A program made the translations under genes and the position numbers. From positions 1 to 64,000 of the forward strand of contig JAJXUG010000012.1 in assembly GCA_021783095.1 (NCBI GenBank): DNA of 64,000 nucleotides, given 5' to 3'. The notes under the pieces were generated by a model that did not search any database, was not told where the DNA came from, and was given only the letters and a program-made list of their open reading frames with translations. Origin of the DNA: Chloroflexota bacterium. Its GTDB lineage: Bacteria > Chloroflexota > Limnocylindria > Limnocylindrales > CSP1-4. Shown here piece by piece: positions 9,523-17,944 of the stretch. Numbering within the stretch: position 1 is the stretch's first letter; each line of letters starts with the position of its first letter.

Positions 9523-9619
9523 CTCTCTACGCACGACTCGTGGTCCACAGCGCCGTCTGCGTCAGGGGTGGCGCCAGTCTGTCAGCCATCCGAGTCCTGC
9601 GGACTGAGCGGCTGGAGCA

Positions 9620-9643
9620 GGCGCCGCGATGAGGAGCGGCGCC
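9620..9643. terminator. Candidate hairpin downstream of tRNA-Lys
   Basis: GGCGCCGC gatgagga GCGGCGCC perfect 8-bp stem. Confidence 0.5.
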
Positions 9644-9692
9644 TTCGGCTCGCGGGCACAGCGGCACCTCGGTGGGCCGGGACGGACAATCA

Positions 9693-9732
9693 CGCGGCCC
9701 TGGGAGCATCGAGGGCTCCCGGGGCCGCGTTT
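9693..9732. terminator. Strong hairpin / candidate terminator between tRNA-Lys and convergent gene
   Basis: CGCGGCCC T GGGAGC...GCTCCC G GGGCCGCG TTT. Confidence 0.6.
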
Positions 9733-9774
9733 CGCGCAAGATCGTTGGCGGTTTGTGCTACATCCAGGATTGGG

Positions 9775-10260
9775 TCACGGGCAGGCGAAGCGCTGAGCCG
9801 TGGAACCGGTGTCGACCGATGTCGCGATGCGCGCACCGGTCCAGAAGACCGCATTGACCGCACGGAGGGACCCCGCTCCCGCGTCGAAGACGAGGACCTC
9901 CGAGTAGAACCTGTTGTCGAGGCCGTCGGTGCCGCACAGCGCGAACGCCCTGCCGCCGAGCGACCATGTGCCTCCGGCCTGGGCGACCGGCTCGATGACC
10001 CAAGATCCCGCGATCGTGGGCGCGGCCGTCGGGGCCGAGCCCACAGGGGCGCTGCGGAGATCGTGCGGACAGGTGCCGCTGCCAAGGTTGCAGATCGCAT
10101 CGAGGTTGCCGCTGGTTGCCAGCGTCACCAGTTGATCGACAAGGGCCCGCGCCGCTGCCTCGGTCGGCACGCCTGGCGGCGTCGCCGCGCCGGCAGCGGC
10201 AGGGCCGCAGCCGCCGAAGACGACCGCCGCGACGAGGACGATGCCAGCCCAGCGGCCCAT
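9775..10260 (-). CDS. Hypothetical secreted lipoprotein
   Basis: MGRWAGIVLVAAVVFGGCGPAAAG lipobox; start overlaps stop of upstream gene. Confidence 0.65.
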   Translation of the reverse strand: MGRWAGIVLVAAVVFGGCGPAAAGAATPPGVPTEAAARALVDQLVTLATSGNLDAICNLGSGTCPHDLRSAPVGSAPTAAPTIAGSWVIEPVAQAGGTWSLGGRAFALCGTDGLDNRFYSEVLVFDAGAGSLRAVNAVFWTGARIATSVDTGSTAQRFACP

Positions 10261-11186
10261 CACGGGACGGCGGTGAACCCTGCGGAAAGGGTCCAGACGG
10301 CTGAGCCACCCCCCGGCACGCTGATAGCCTGCATGTAGTCGATCTCGCGAGTGTTCGGGTACGGCTGGCCGAAGGGGTAGACGCAACCGCAGCTCCACTG
10401 ATTCTCGAAGTGGCCACCATCTGAGTACTTGTAGATGTTCCAGCGCTCGCACATGATGCCCGACCCCGTGATACTGACCCCGAGGGCCGTGACGCTGAGC
10501 GGCTCGACCACGCACGACCCGCTGACTGATCCCCTCGGGCTCCAGTCGATCCAACTCATCGCAGAGCTGGACGACGCCTTCTGCGCGGCGAGCCAACCGT
10601 CATAGATCTTCCCGATTGGGTACGTGTTGGCGGCCCCCACGGTCCCGTACTGCTCGAGCTGGTAGAAGTCGCGCGGGTCGCTCTCGTAGTTCAGCTTGTG
10701 CATGACGTAGCAGGAGTCGAGCCAGCCGTACCCGTTGCTCATGCGCGAGAAGCAGTTCTGGCCGATCCACACCCACTGGGCGCTCGTGGCCGGCGCCATC
10801 GGGCCGGCAGTCGAGGGCGCTGCCTCGGCGCTCACGTCGAAGGTGACTGTCGGAGAGACACCCGCAGAGGTCGTCTGACCCGTGTCCATCTTGAGGTTCG
10901 TCGGCAGGAAGCTCGCGATCAGGTAGTCGCCGTCGCCGACCTTCAGGACGTGTCGTGGCTGGATGGCGCTGGTGTCCCACTTGTGGCCCTGCCATCGAGT
11001 GAGCGCCTGCGCCGCGAGCGAGCGGCCCGTCGGAGTGGCTGTCACGTCAGCCACCTGTCCGGCAGATGGCCCTGCGGCCCGCGCGACGGGCGCGAAGGCA
11101 GCCAGATACAAGGCAAGCGCCAAGAATGCGGAGAATCGCTTCGGGCTCACGAGCCCCCCTTTCTCTTCGTCCGGCCGACCCGGCAT
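10260..11186 (-). CDS. Hypothetical secreted protein
   Basis: signal peptide FSAFLALALYLAAFAPVARAAG; no recognised domain. Confidence 0.7.
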   Translation of the reverse strand: MPGRPDEEKGGLVSPKRFSAFLALALYLAAFAPVARAAGPSAGQVADVTATPTGRSLAAQALTRWQGHKWDTSAIQPRHVLKVGDGDYLIASFLPTNLKMDTGQTTSAGVSPTVTFDVSAEAAPSTAGPMAPATSAQWVWIGQNCFSRMSNGYGWLDSCYVMHKLNYESDPRDFYQLEQYGTVGAANTYPIGKIYDGWLAAQKASSSSAMSWIDWSPRGSVSGSCVVEPLSVTALGVSITGSGIMCERWNIYKYSDGGHFENQWSCGCVYPFGQPYPNTREIDYMQAISVPGGGSAVWTLSAGFTAVP

Positions 11187-11565
11187 CCGGCCTGTTGCAC
11201 GGATAGCGGGCGGACCGATGGCCTCGATCCTGCGATCACGCCGACGCTACGCCGCCGAGCCCGCAGGAACAACGAGGGTTACACCCCCTTGAGGCCGACG
11301 CCGGGCTCTGATACTGAACCACCACCAGCACCACCCGGCTCAGGGTCCGGTTCGCTGGCGCATGGCCGTCTGCTCGCCATGCGACTTGAAGGAGCCGGAG
11401 CCTGGCGCCGAACTCCGGGCGCACGGCCTGGACCCTGGTGCGCGACGAAGAGCTGACCCCCTGCCGGGTCGAGCGGCAAGACCCGTCCAGCGAGGGCCCG
11501 ACGTCGTCAGCCGGCAGAGGTCGGCGAACCACATCGGAGCCGCGGTTACAGTGGCCGAGGCTCGA

Positions 11566-12480
11566 TCAACGAGGATCGGCACCGCTCATCCGGCCCACGA
11601 TGCCCGATGGGAAATTGCCTCGGAGTTCTGGCGCGGTCCCGGTCAGCGCCGCGTACTCGCACCCCTCGTCACAGTCTCCCCTGCTGGCGACGGTCATCGT
11701 CCCAGGATAGGCGTTGTAGGTCTGCGCTCCGTTGCCGCCGATCGCCGGCGATCCTGACACGATCCCGGCGAACTGGATCACCGCGTGCGCGGCAACGCTC
11801 ATCGAGAACGCGAAGACGTTCCGGCGCCCGACGACGGCCCTCGCCGCGGGGCCGAGCCCGGCAATGTAGTCGGGATCGTCGAGCAGGCCGTCGCGATCGA
11901 GTGCGATGTCGGAGCGGCGGAGCGCGTCGATGCACACCAGGCACGGGCGTTCTGGGCCGACGGCGTGCACCCGCCATGTCGCGATCCGCGGACGGCCGTC
12001 GTCTCGAACGAGCACCCGGATCCCGCCGTCGATCACCGGGACGAGGTGGCCGTACGCCAGCGCGTTGAGGACGTGGCGCGGGAGGGGCCGGTCGACGCAC
12101 GAGAACAGCACATCGCAGTCGAGGGCAGCCCTAAGGCCCGCCTCGGACAGCAGCGTCTCCGGGACCGGCATGAGGACGGGGCTCGTCGCCGTGGCGGAGG
12201 CCGACCCCGCGCGAGCTGCGAGATCCGCCTTAAGCGTCCGCGCGCCGACGTCCGCTGCGGTCGCTCCCAGGGTCCGGTCGAGGTTGCGCGTCTCGACCCG
12301 GTCGAAGTCGATGTAGGTGATCGAGCGCACGCCGGTGCGGGCGAGGGCCTCCGCCACGAGGCTGCCGACGGACCCGAGGCCCACGATCCCGACGCGCGCG
12401 GCCGCGATGTCGCGCTGGGCCTGTTCCCCCCACGCGCTGACCGTCGCGACCTGTGCGGGCGTGGAACCCGGCGCATCGAG
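11566..12480 (-). CDS. ThiF/E1-like adenylyltransferase domain; N-terminus uncertain, possibly truncated
   Basis: ARVGIVGLGSVGSLVAEALARTGVRSITYIDFDRVETRNLDR ... LFSCVDRPLPRHVLNALA; no ATG/GTG/TTG in frame from 12540 to the Rossmann loop (next upstream ATG at 12681 is antisense to another gene). Confidence 0.7.
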   Translation of the reverse strand, partial: LDAPGSTPAQVATVSAWGEQAQRDIAAARVGIVGLGSVGSLVAEALARTGVRSITYIDFDRVETRNLDRTLGATAADVGARTLKADLAARAGSASATATSPVLMPVPETLLSEAGLRAALDCDVLFSCVDRPLPRHVLNALAYGHLVPVIDGGIRVLVRDDGRPRIATWRVHAVGPERPCLVCIDALRRSDIALDRDGLLDDPDYIAGLGPAARAVVGRRNVFAFSMSVAAHAVIQFAGIVSGSPAIGGNGAQTYNAYPGTMTVASRGDCDEGCEYAALTGTAPELRGNFPSGIVGRMSGADPR

Positions 12481-12546
12481 GGCGGGGTGCCGGGTCCGGC
12501 GAAGCCGGGCCCCGACCAGGGTCCCGAGGAGGCGGCGATCCTGACA

Positions 12547-12942
12547 ATGGCGTGGGTCGAGGCCGGGCAGCCCGGCACGGCTGTCAGCCTGCTGAAGCCC
12601 GAGGTGACCAAGCCGGATCCGGAGCCTAACCTCTTGCTGCTCTTCGCGCGGGCAGCCCTCAAGGCCGGCCAGCCGTTTCATGGCGAGGTCGTCTACGCCC
12701 TGGAGCGCCTGAGCGAGTGCGACGAGAGCGAGCTCGCGGAGCTCGCAGCCGTGACCCTCCGATTGCGCGAGGCGGAGGACCACGACCGCCAGGTCACGAG
12801 CCGAGCCATCGTGAACCTGGCCTCGCTGTCCCCGACAGAGCCCGCGCCGCGCACCGGGTGGGACGCCGAGGTCTCGACCGGCTTCGACGTCCGGCGCATG
12901 CCAGCGCTCGTCCTGTGCCCACCGCCCCGATTCGCGAACTGA
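12547..12942 (+). CDS. Hypothetical protein (TPR-like helical)
   Basis: MAWVEAGQPGTAVSLLKPEVTKPDPEPNLLLLFARAALKAGQPFHGEVVYALERL; strong GC3 bias in this frame, gaggagg upstream. Confidence 0.55.
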   Translation: MAWVEAGQPGTAVSLLKPEVTKPDPEPNLLLLFARAALKAGQPFHGEVVYALERLSECDESELAELAAVTLRLREAEDHDRQVTSRAIVNLASLSPTEPAPRTGWDAEVSTGFDVRRMPALVLCPPPRFAN

Positions 12943-13331
12943 TCCGGGCGGCCCGGCTCCAGAGAACCTGAAGTTCGGGCAGATGCCCGAGCGGGGCGCC
13001 CCGTCTGGTCTGCAATCCGCGTAGCGCTGACCCCCGCGTCCGGGAGACGTGCACTGCCCGCGGCCGGCGGCTTCACCATCGGATCCACGCAAAGGGTTCC
13101 ACCCCCTTGTCGCGTCCCGCCGAATGGCCAACGCTCGCCGGGAGTCGACTCGCAGCCCCGCGGCTCGCCCGCGCTGCACGTCGGCCCATGGTCGTGACGT
13201 CGGGGGAGGCGCTGCCCCGGGGCGCGCGGGCGTTGTCCGCGGCGCGGTCGAGGCGCCACTTGGGGGGACTCATCGAGTCCCGCTGGGACAGTCGGAGTGG
13301 GGTCGACCTATCCCATCGTGGAGGTGTATCG

Positions 13332-13910
13332 ATGTTCGGCAGACACAGGGTCCTCGCAGCATTGGCGTCCTTGGCCATGCTGCTCGTCGTGGCCGCCGCG
13401 CCCGCCTCGGCTCGGAGCATCCCGCGGCTCCCCACTGGCGCCGCGGACTGGGCCACGTTCTCGGCGGCCGAGAAGCAGGCCGCGATCAACTACGAACTCT
13501 CGCTCTTCGACCCGCGCACGGCCGTGATCTCACACGTGGGCGGGGCAGGGGCAGCCAGCGCAACGCCGACGGGACAGATGTCCCCGCTGACCGTCACGTG
13601 GACCGCCAGCTGCGGCTTCAACCTGAGCAACGCCATCGCGGGCACGTACGTCCAGTCCGACGCTCTCGCGGACGCGAACCAGCAGGTGGCGGCCATCTAC
13701 GTCCACAGCGAGTTCTACCGGGACGGCAGTTTCCTTGCTGGTCCGAACGACGACGAGACCAATCGCAGCCACGCAGAGGCATGGAGCGGCTGGAACTTCT
13801 CGTACACGTGGGAGCACCCCACCTATCGCGTGAAGAGCTGGCACAACATCAAGGTGGGCTCGACCTGGCAGACGCAGCGGTTCTGCGACTTCAGCTGGAC
13901 GAAGCCGTAG
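13332..13910 (+). CDS. Hypothetical secreted protein
   Basis: MFGRHRVLAALASLAMLLVVAAAPASARS signal peptide; no recognised domain. Confidence 0.7.
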   Translation: MFGRHRVLAALASLAMLLVVAAAPASARSIPRLPTGAADWATFSAAEKQAAINYELSLFDPRTAVISHVGGAGAASATPTGQMSPLTVTWTASCGFNLSNAIAGTYVQSDALADANQQVAAIYVHSEFYRDGSFLAGPNDDETNRSHAEAWSGWNFSYTWEHPTYRVKSWHNIKVGSTWQTQRFCDFSWTKP

Positions 13911-13967
13911 CCCTGCGCTAATTCCCGACGTGTCATCTCGGCCCACTCCGCCGTCCTTCCGGACGCC

Positions 13968-14888
13968 ATGACCAACCCAATCCTGGCAGTCGCGAACGCG
14001 CGCAAGTCGTTCGGGTCGCTCCTCGCCCTCGACGGCGTGTCCGTCGCCGTGGAGCGCAGCTCCATCGTCGGCCTCCTCGGCCCCAACGGGGCCGGCAAGA
14101 CCACGCTCATGCGGATCCTCGTCGATCTGATCCGCCCCGATGCCGGCACGGTGAGCGTTGGCCTCTCCGAGCGATCCGGTCGTGCGGCGCGGATCGGGGC
14201 GTTCGTCGAGCGGCCCGCCTTCTACCCCTACCTCACTGCACGCCAGAATCTCGAGGCCCTCGCACTGACGGCAGGCACAGCGATGCCGCAGGCCGGGCGC
14301 GAGGCACAGGATGCGCTGGCGCGGGCCGGACTCGCCGATGTGGCCCACCGCAAGACCGGCGGGTTCTCGGCGGGCATGCGGCAGCGGCTCGGCGTTGCCG
14401 CAGCCCTCATCGGGGATCCTGACGTCTTGGTGCTCGACGAGCCGTCCTCGGGCCTCGATCCCGCCGGCGCCGCAGAGATGCGGCGGCTATTCGGAGGTCT
14501 CCGAGCCGAGGGCGTCGCGATCCTCGTCTCGACCCACCTGCTGGGCGAGGTCGAGCAGGTGTGCGACGACGTGGCGATCTTGAACCGCGGGCGACTGGTG
14601 GCGAGCGGGACGATCGGGTCACTGGGACGCAAGAAGTCCGCGTGGCGCCTCGAGTACGACGACCCCGGTCGCGCGAGCCGCGCCGCAGCCGCGCTGGCAT
14701 CACGCTACGTCGCGAGCACATCGGGCGCCACCGTCCTCCTAATCGATCCAGACGGTGGCGCCTCGTCGCCGCTCGATGTGGTCGCGCCGCTCGGGCTCCT
14801 TCCGCGAGAGGCGATGCGCGTCAAGCCGTCGCTCGAGGAGGCCTACCTCGAGCTCACGGGGACGCCGCAAGGCGGGGAGCGGTCTTGA
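13968..14888 (+). CDS. ABC transporter ATP-binding protein (BcrA-like exporter)
   Basis: LLGPNGAGKTTLMRIL, SAGMRQRLGVAAALIGDPDVLVLDEPSSGLDP. Confidence 0.9.
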   Translation: MTNPILAVANARKSFGSLLALDGVSVAVERSSIVGLLGPNGAGKTTLMRILVDLIRPDAGTVSVGLSERSGRAARIGAFVERPAFYPYLTARQNLEALALTAGTAMPQAGREAQDALARAGLADVAHRKTGGFSAGMRQRLGVAAALIGDPDVLVLDEPSSGLDPAGAAEMRRLFGGLRAEGVAILVSTHLLGEVEQVCDDVAILNRGRLVASGTIGSLGRKKSAWRLEYDDPGRASRAAAALASRYVASTSGATVLLIDPDGGASSPLDVVAPLGLLPREAMRVKPSLEEAYLELTGTPQGGERS

Positions 14889-15823
14889 TGGGGGGCTGGC
14901 GCTGGGGACTCCTTGCAGAGTGGACCCGGCTCTCGAGGCGATGGGACATCGGCCTCGTCTGTGCGCTCGTGCTCGCTGCATGCGTCGCGATGTATGTCGG
15001 CGCCTTCCGGGCGGCGGTCGACGTGATGGGCGTCGGCAACCCCGGCAGCTGGGGCCCCGTCCCGGGAGCGCCGCCGCCGGACGACTGGTTCCTCGCCGCG
15101 ATGCTCTCGCTCCGAGGGCCATACGCGTTCCCAGCGAACCTCCTGACGGTGCTGGACTACGCCTGGCTGCTCCCCGTCGTCGGGGTCTACACGGCCGTCG
15201 TGACTGTCGGGGGCGACTTCGGCTGGGGCACGGTCCGGCCCATCCTGATCGCCCGTCGGAGCAGGGCGGCGTTTCTCGCCCAGCGGAGTGTCGCGATCGC
15301 CGTCGTGGTCTCGGTATGTCTGGCGGTCCTCGTCGCGGCAGGCCCGGTCATCCAGATCGCCTTTGGCGCGTTCGCGGGGGAGCGGTTCCCGGCTCCGGGC
15401 CTGCCCCTCGGGACCTTCGCCGCGGTGCTCGGCGTCAGGCTGGTCACGGCCCTGGCATTTGCCGCCGTCGCCGTGTTCCTGGCCGTCGCCACCAGGAGCG
15501 TGTCGGGCGGCTTCGCGTTGACGGCCGCCTTCACGGCCGTCAATCTCGGACTCCAGAGCCTTCCGCCCGGGGGCGCGGCCGGCGTCCTGCGCGACCTTAC
15601 GCTGTCCGGCTCAGCCGCGGCCGTCCTGGATCGCCTCCGGCCCGCCCCGCTCGACGTCGTGGTCGACTACGACGTCGGGGCGCTGGTTCCCGCTGCCCAC
15701 CAGCCGCTCGCTCCCCAGCACAGCCTGCCCCCCGAGTTGGCCGCGGCCGCGCTGCTCGCGTGGCTTGTCGCCGCGGTTGCGGCCGCTGCTTGGCGCCTGA
15801 GCTCAATGGACATCACCGAGTAG
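14888..15823 (+). CDS. ABC-2 type transporter permease
   Basis: MGGWRWGLLAEWTRLSRRWDIGLV; multiple TM helices; coupled to upstream ATPase. Confidence 0.8.
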   Translation: MGGWRWGLLAEWTRLSRRWDIGLVCALVLAACVAMYVGAFRAAVDVMGVGNPGSWGPVPGAPPPDDWFLAAMLSLRGPYAFPANLLTVLDYAWLLPVVGVYTAVVTVGGDFGWGTVRPILIARRSRAAFLAQRSVAIAVVVSVCLAVLVAAGPVIQIAFGAFAGERFPAPGLPLGTFAAVLGVRLVTALAFAAVAVFLAVATRSVSGGFALTAAFTAVNLGLQSLPPGGAAGVLRDLTLSGSAAAVLDRLRPAPLDVVVDYDVGALVPAAHQPLAPQHSLPPELAAAALLAWLVAAVAAAAWRLSSMDITE

Positions 15824-16131
15824 CCCTCGACAACGGCGGCCAGGGCCCGCGCAAGGCCGCGGGGGCCGCGGCTGCGGCCGCGTCCGATGCGTGCGCCGCT
15901 CGACCGCGGTCTCGAGGCCGACGCGCGCTCAAGTCCTCGGATTCCGGAGCCGAACTCGGCGCGTCGCCAGCAGACGGATCGGCAGAACACGCCCGCCCGC
16001 CGATGGTCCCAGAGGCACGCAGGGTTCCACCCCATTCACTCGACGCGTCGGATGGCCGACGCTCTGCTGTGCCGGGTTCGCCAGCGCATGGCGCGAGCCT
16101 GCGCTGAGATCAGCGCGATGGAGAGAAGGTC

Positions 16132-16302
16132 ATGGCCAAGAACCACGACAAGCACGACGGGCACCTCGACGGCGCCGTTCGTGATCGGTCCCAGACGAAG
16201 ATGCCCACCGGGCACTGGGTGAAGCGCGACTCGGAGAGCGGCAGGTTCCTGAACGTCAAGCACGACGACAAGCCCTTCAAGGGGGTGAGGAAGGAGAAGT
16301 AG
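16132..16302 (+). CDS. Small basic protein (56 aa), below the ORF track cutoff
   Basis: MAKNHDKHDGHLDGAVRDRSQTKMPTGHWVKRDSESGRFLNVKHDDKPFKGVRKEK*; gagagaagg SD upstream. Confidence 0.7.
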   Translation: MAKNHDKHDGHLDGAVRDRSQTKMPTGHWVKRDSESGRFLNVKHDDKPFKGVRKEK

Positions 16303-16492
16303 TCGCGCGGCCCTCGGCAATCGCGGCGACGAACTCGGCGGCAGCGACGCCCCGGTCCTCGACCGGGAGCGCCGGCCGTCCCCGCCCGTCCCCAGTTCGG
16401 GCATCTACCTGCGGACGCGATCGCGTCCAATGCCGGGGCCCGGGTCGTGCCACCCGATGGCGGCCGGGCGGCGCCGACGAGGATCACGCGGG

Positions 16493-16916
16493 TATGCCTA
16501 TCCGGTTGCCTCAGGAGCGCCCCACGGGTAGTGTCGGGGGATGCCCGTCGAATCGGCAGTCGGCGAATAGGAGGGGGGACGGATGGGGCTCTGGGGCCGC
16601 CTCCAGCGCACGCTGTGGACCGGCGAGGTGCTGAAGGACTACGGCGTCATGGGAGACCGGCGCATCGGGTCCGGGCACCGGACCCTCAGCGTCGTCCTCT
16701 CCGACAAGCACGGCGGGCGCGTCTTCCTGAAGGAGTCCTGGCGCGCCACCCTCGGCTTCTCGGTCCACTTCATCGAGTTGGACGCCGAAGAGGCCGCCCG
16801 GCTTGAGGAGGCGTTGCGCGACGCGATGCCGAGGCTGCGCGAACCTCAGACCTGACCGCTCGCGCTTGCCGGAGGCCCCAGATCTTGCGCTGACCTGAGA
16901 CAACCGGATAGGCACA
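16493..16916. mobile_element. MITE-like / non-autonomous element with 23-bp TIRs and 8-bp TSD (CACGCGGG)
   Basis: TIR-L TATGCCTATCCGGTTGCCTCAGG (16493-16515), TIR-R revcomp TGTGCCTATCCGGTTGTCTCAGG (16894-16916), 21/23 identical; CACGCGGG at 16485-16492 and 16917-16924. Confidence 0.75.
16583..16855 (+). CDS. Hypothetical 90-aa protein inside the MITE-like element
   Basis: MGLWGRLQRTLWTGEVLKDYGVMGDRRIGSGHRTLSVVLSDKHGG...; aggaggggg SD. Confidence 0.65.
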   Translation: MGLWGRLQRTLWTGEVLKDYGVMGDRRIGSGHRTLSVVLSDKHGGRVFLKESWRATLGFSVHFIELDAEEAARLEEALRDAMPRLREPQT

Positions 16917-17006
16917 CACGCGGGATTGGGTCGAGGTCGCCGTCGACGCGCCACAGCCGCCGTCCCCGCAGTCCGCAATGGCAGCGCACCCACGTTGGCG
17001 AGCCGG

Positions 17007-17459
17007 TCAGGCCCGCGGCTTGGTGGGCCGGACGGGGAGGTCGAGGAGCTGCGACCGCTCGGCGTGCACCGCCAGCTCCGTCCGCGTCATCACCTCGTAG
17101 CGTGCGAGCAGGCGGGTGATGTAGGCCTCGACGGTCTTCTTGGCCAAGCCGAGGTCCATCGCGATCTCGTCGTTCGAGCGGCCGCGCGTTATGCCGTCGA
17201 GGACCTCGTGCTCGCGAGCCGTGAGGGGGGCCCAGGCGGCGTTCCGGCTCACCCGGAGCTGCTCCGGGGTGAACGCGAGCCCGCCTTCGGCGATCAGGGC
17301 CACGGCGGCGACGACCTCCTCGACCGGCGCGGTCTTGAGCAGGAACCCACTCGCGCCGAGCGCGACGGCTGTCGAGGTGTACTCAGGCGTCTCGAAGCTC
17401 GAGAGGACGAGGAATGCGGGCCCGTCCGGGTGGAGTCGCTGATCGCGGGCGTGCTCGCC
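17007..17459 (-). pseudogene. N-terminally truncated LuxR/NarL-type response regulator
   Basis: Frame reads HPDGPAFLVLSSFETPEYTSTAVALGASGFLLKTAPVEEVVAAVALIAEGG...LTAREHEVLDGITRGRSNDEIAMDLGLAKKTVEAYITRLLARY; stop at 17460-17462 upstream, no start before GTG 17303, phospho-Asp half of receiver missing. Confidence 0.75.
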
Positions 17460-17525
17460 TCATCGGCATAGGAGCGAGAGCCCGGCCGGCTGCGGCCGAG
17501 GGGCGGGCGCGAAGCCCGAGGCGCT

Positions 17526-17831
17526 CTATACGCCTCCGCGCGCAACCAGGATTGCGGCCAGGTTGAACCCCGCTCCGATCGACCCGCTCACAATGGCCGC
17601 CGCCATCGCGAAACGCGCGATCCGCAGCCTCCCCATGCGCTGCGAGCGCCACGCGGCCAGTACCGCCGCGCCCACCTTGGCGAGGATGACCAGCTGGATG
17701 CCGCCAGTCGCCATCAGCGCGAGGACGAGGGGGTTCTGCTCGCCCAGCCCGGTCGGGTGCGCCAGCAGGTAGAAGACGGCCAGGGACGCGGCGTCGAGCC
17801 CCTGTGCGAGAACGAGCAGTCCGGGTTTCAT
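17526..17831 (-). CDS. Small membrane protein, DUF5658-like
   Basis: MKPGLLVLAQGLDAASLAVFYLLAHPTGLGEQNPLVLALMATGG; 3 hydrophobic segments. Confidence 0.6.
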   Translation of the reverse strand: MKPGLLVLAQGLDAASLAVFYLLAHPTGLGEQNPLVLALMATGGIQLVILAKVGAAVLAAWRSQRMGRLRIARFAMAAAIVSGSIGAGFNLAAILVARGGV

Positions 17832-17944
17832 GTGCACAGCCTTGCTTCCAGTTCATACCGCCGACGCATCAGCCCAGTCAGCGGAGGCGCCGAATCGCCT
17901 CGCAGCCCGCGTCGGCCCATCTGCGGACGGAGTTGCCCGCCGCC

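Noticed and set aside
9176-9523. 115-aa minus ORF MASPVGFEPTTKGLKVPCSTAELRAPP
   Set aside because: GFEPTT-type peptide is the antisense read-through of tRNA-Lys, a well-known spurious annotation; overlaps the AIM24 gene.
13080-13150. Possible complete c-di-GMP-I riboswitch
   Set aside because: Only fragments of the consensus are visible (ACGCAAAG, GCCGGG); the GGGCAAACC half is missing, so kept only as an unknown element family.
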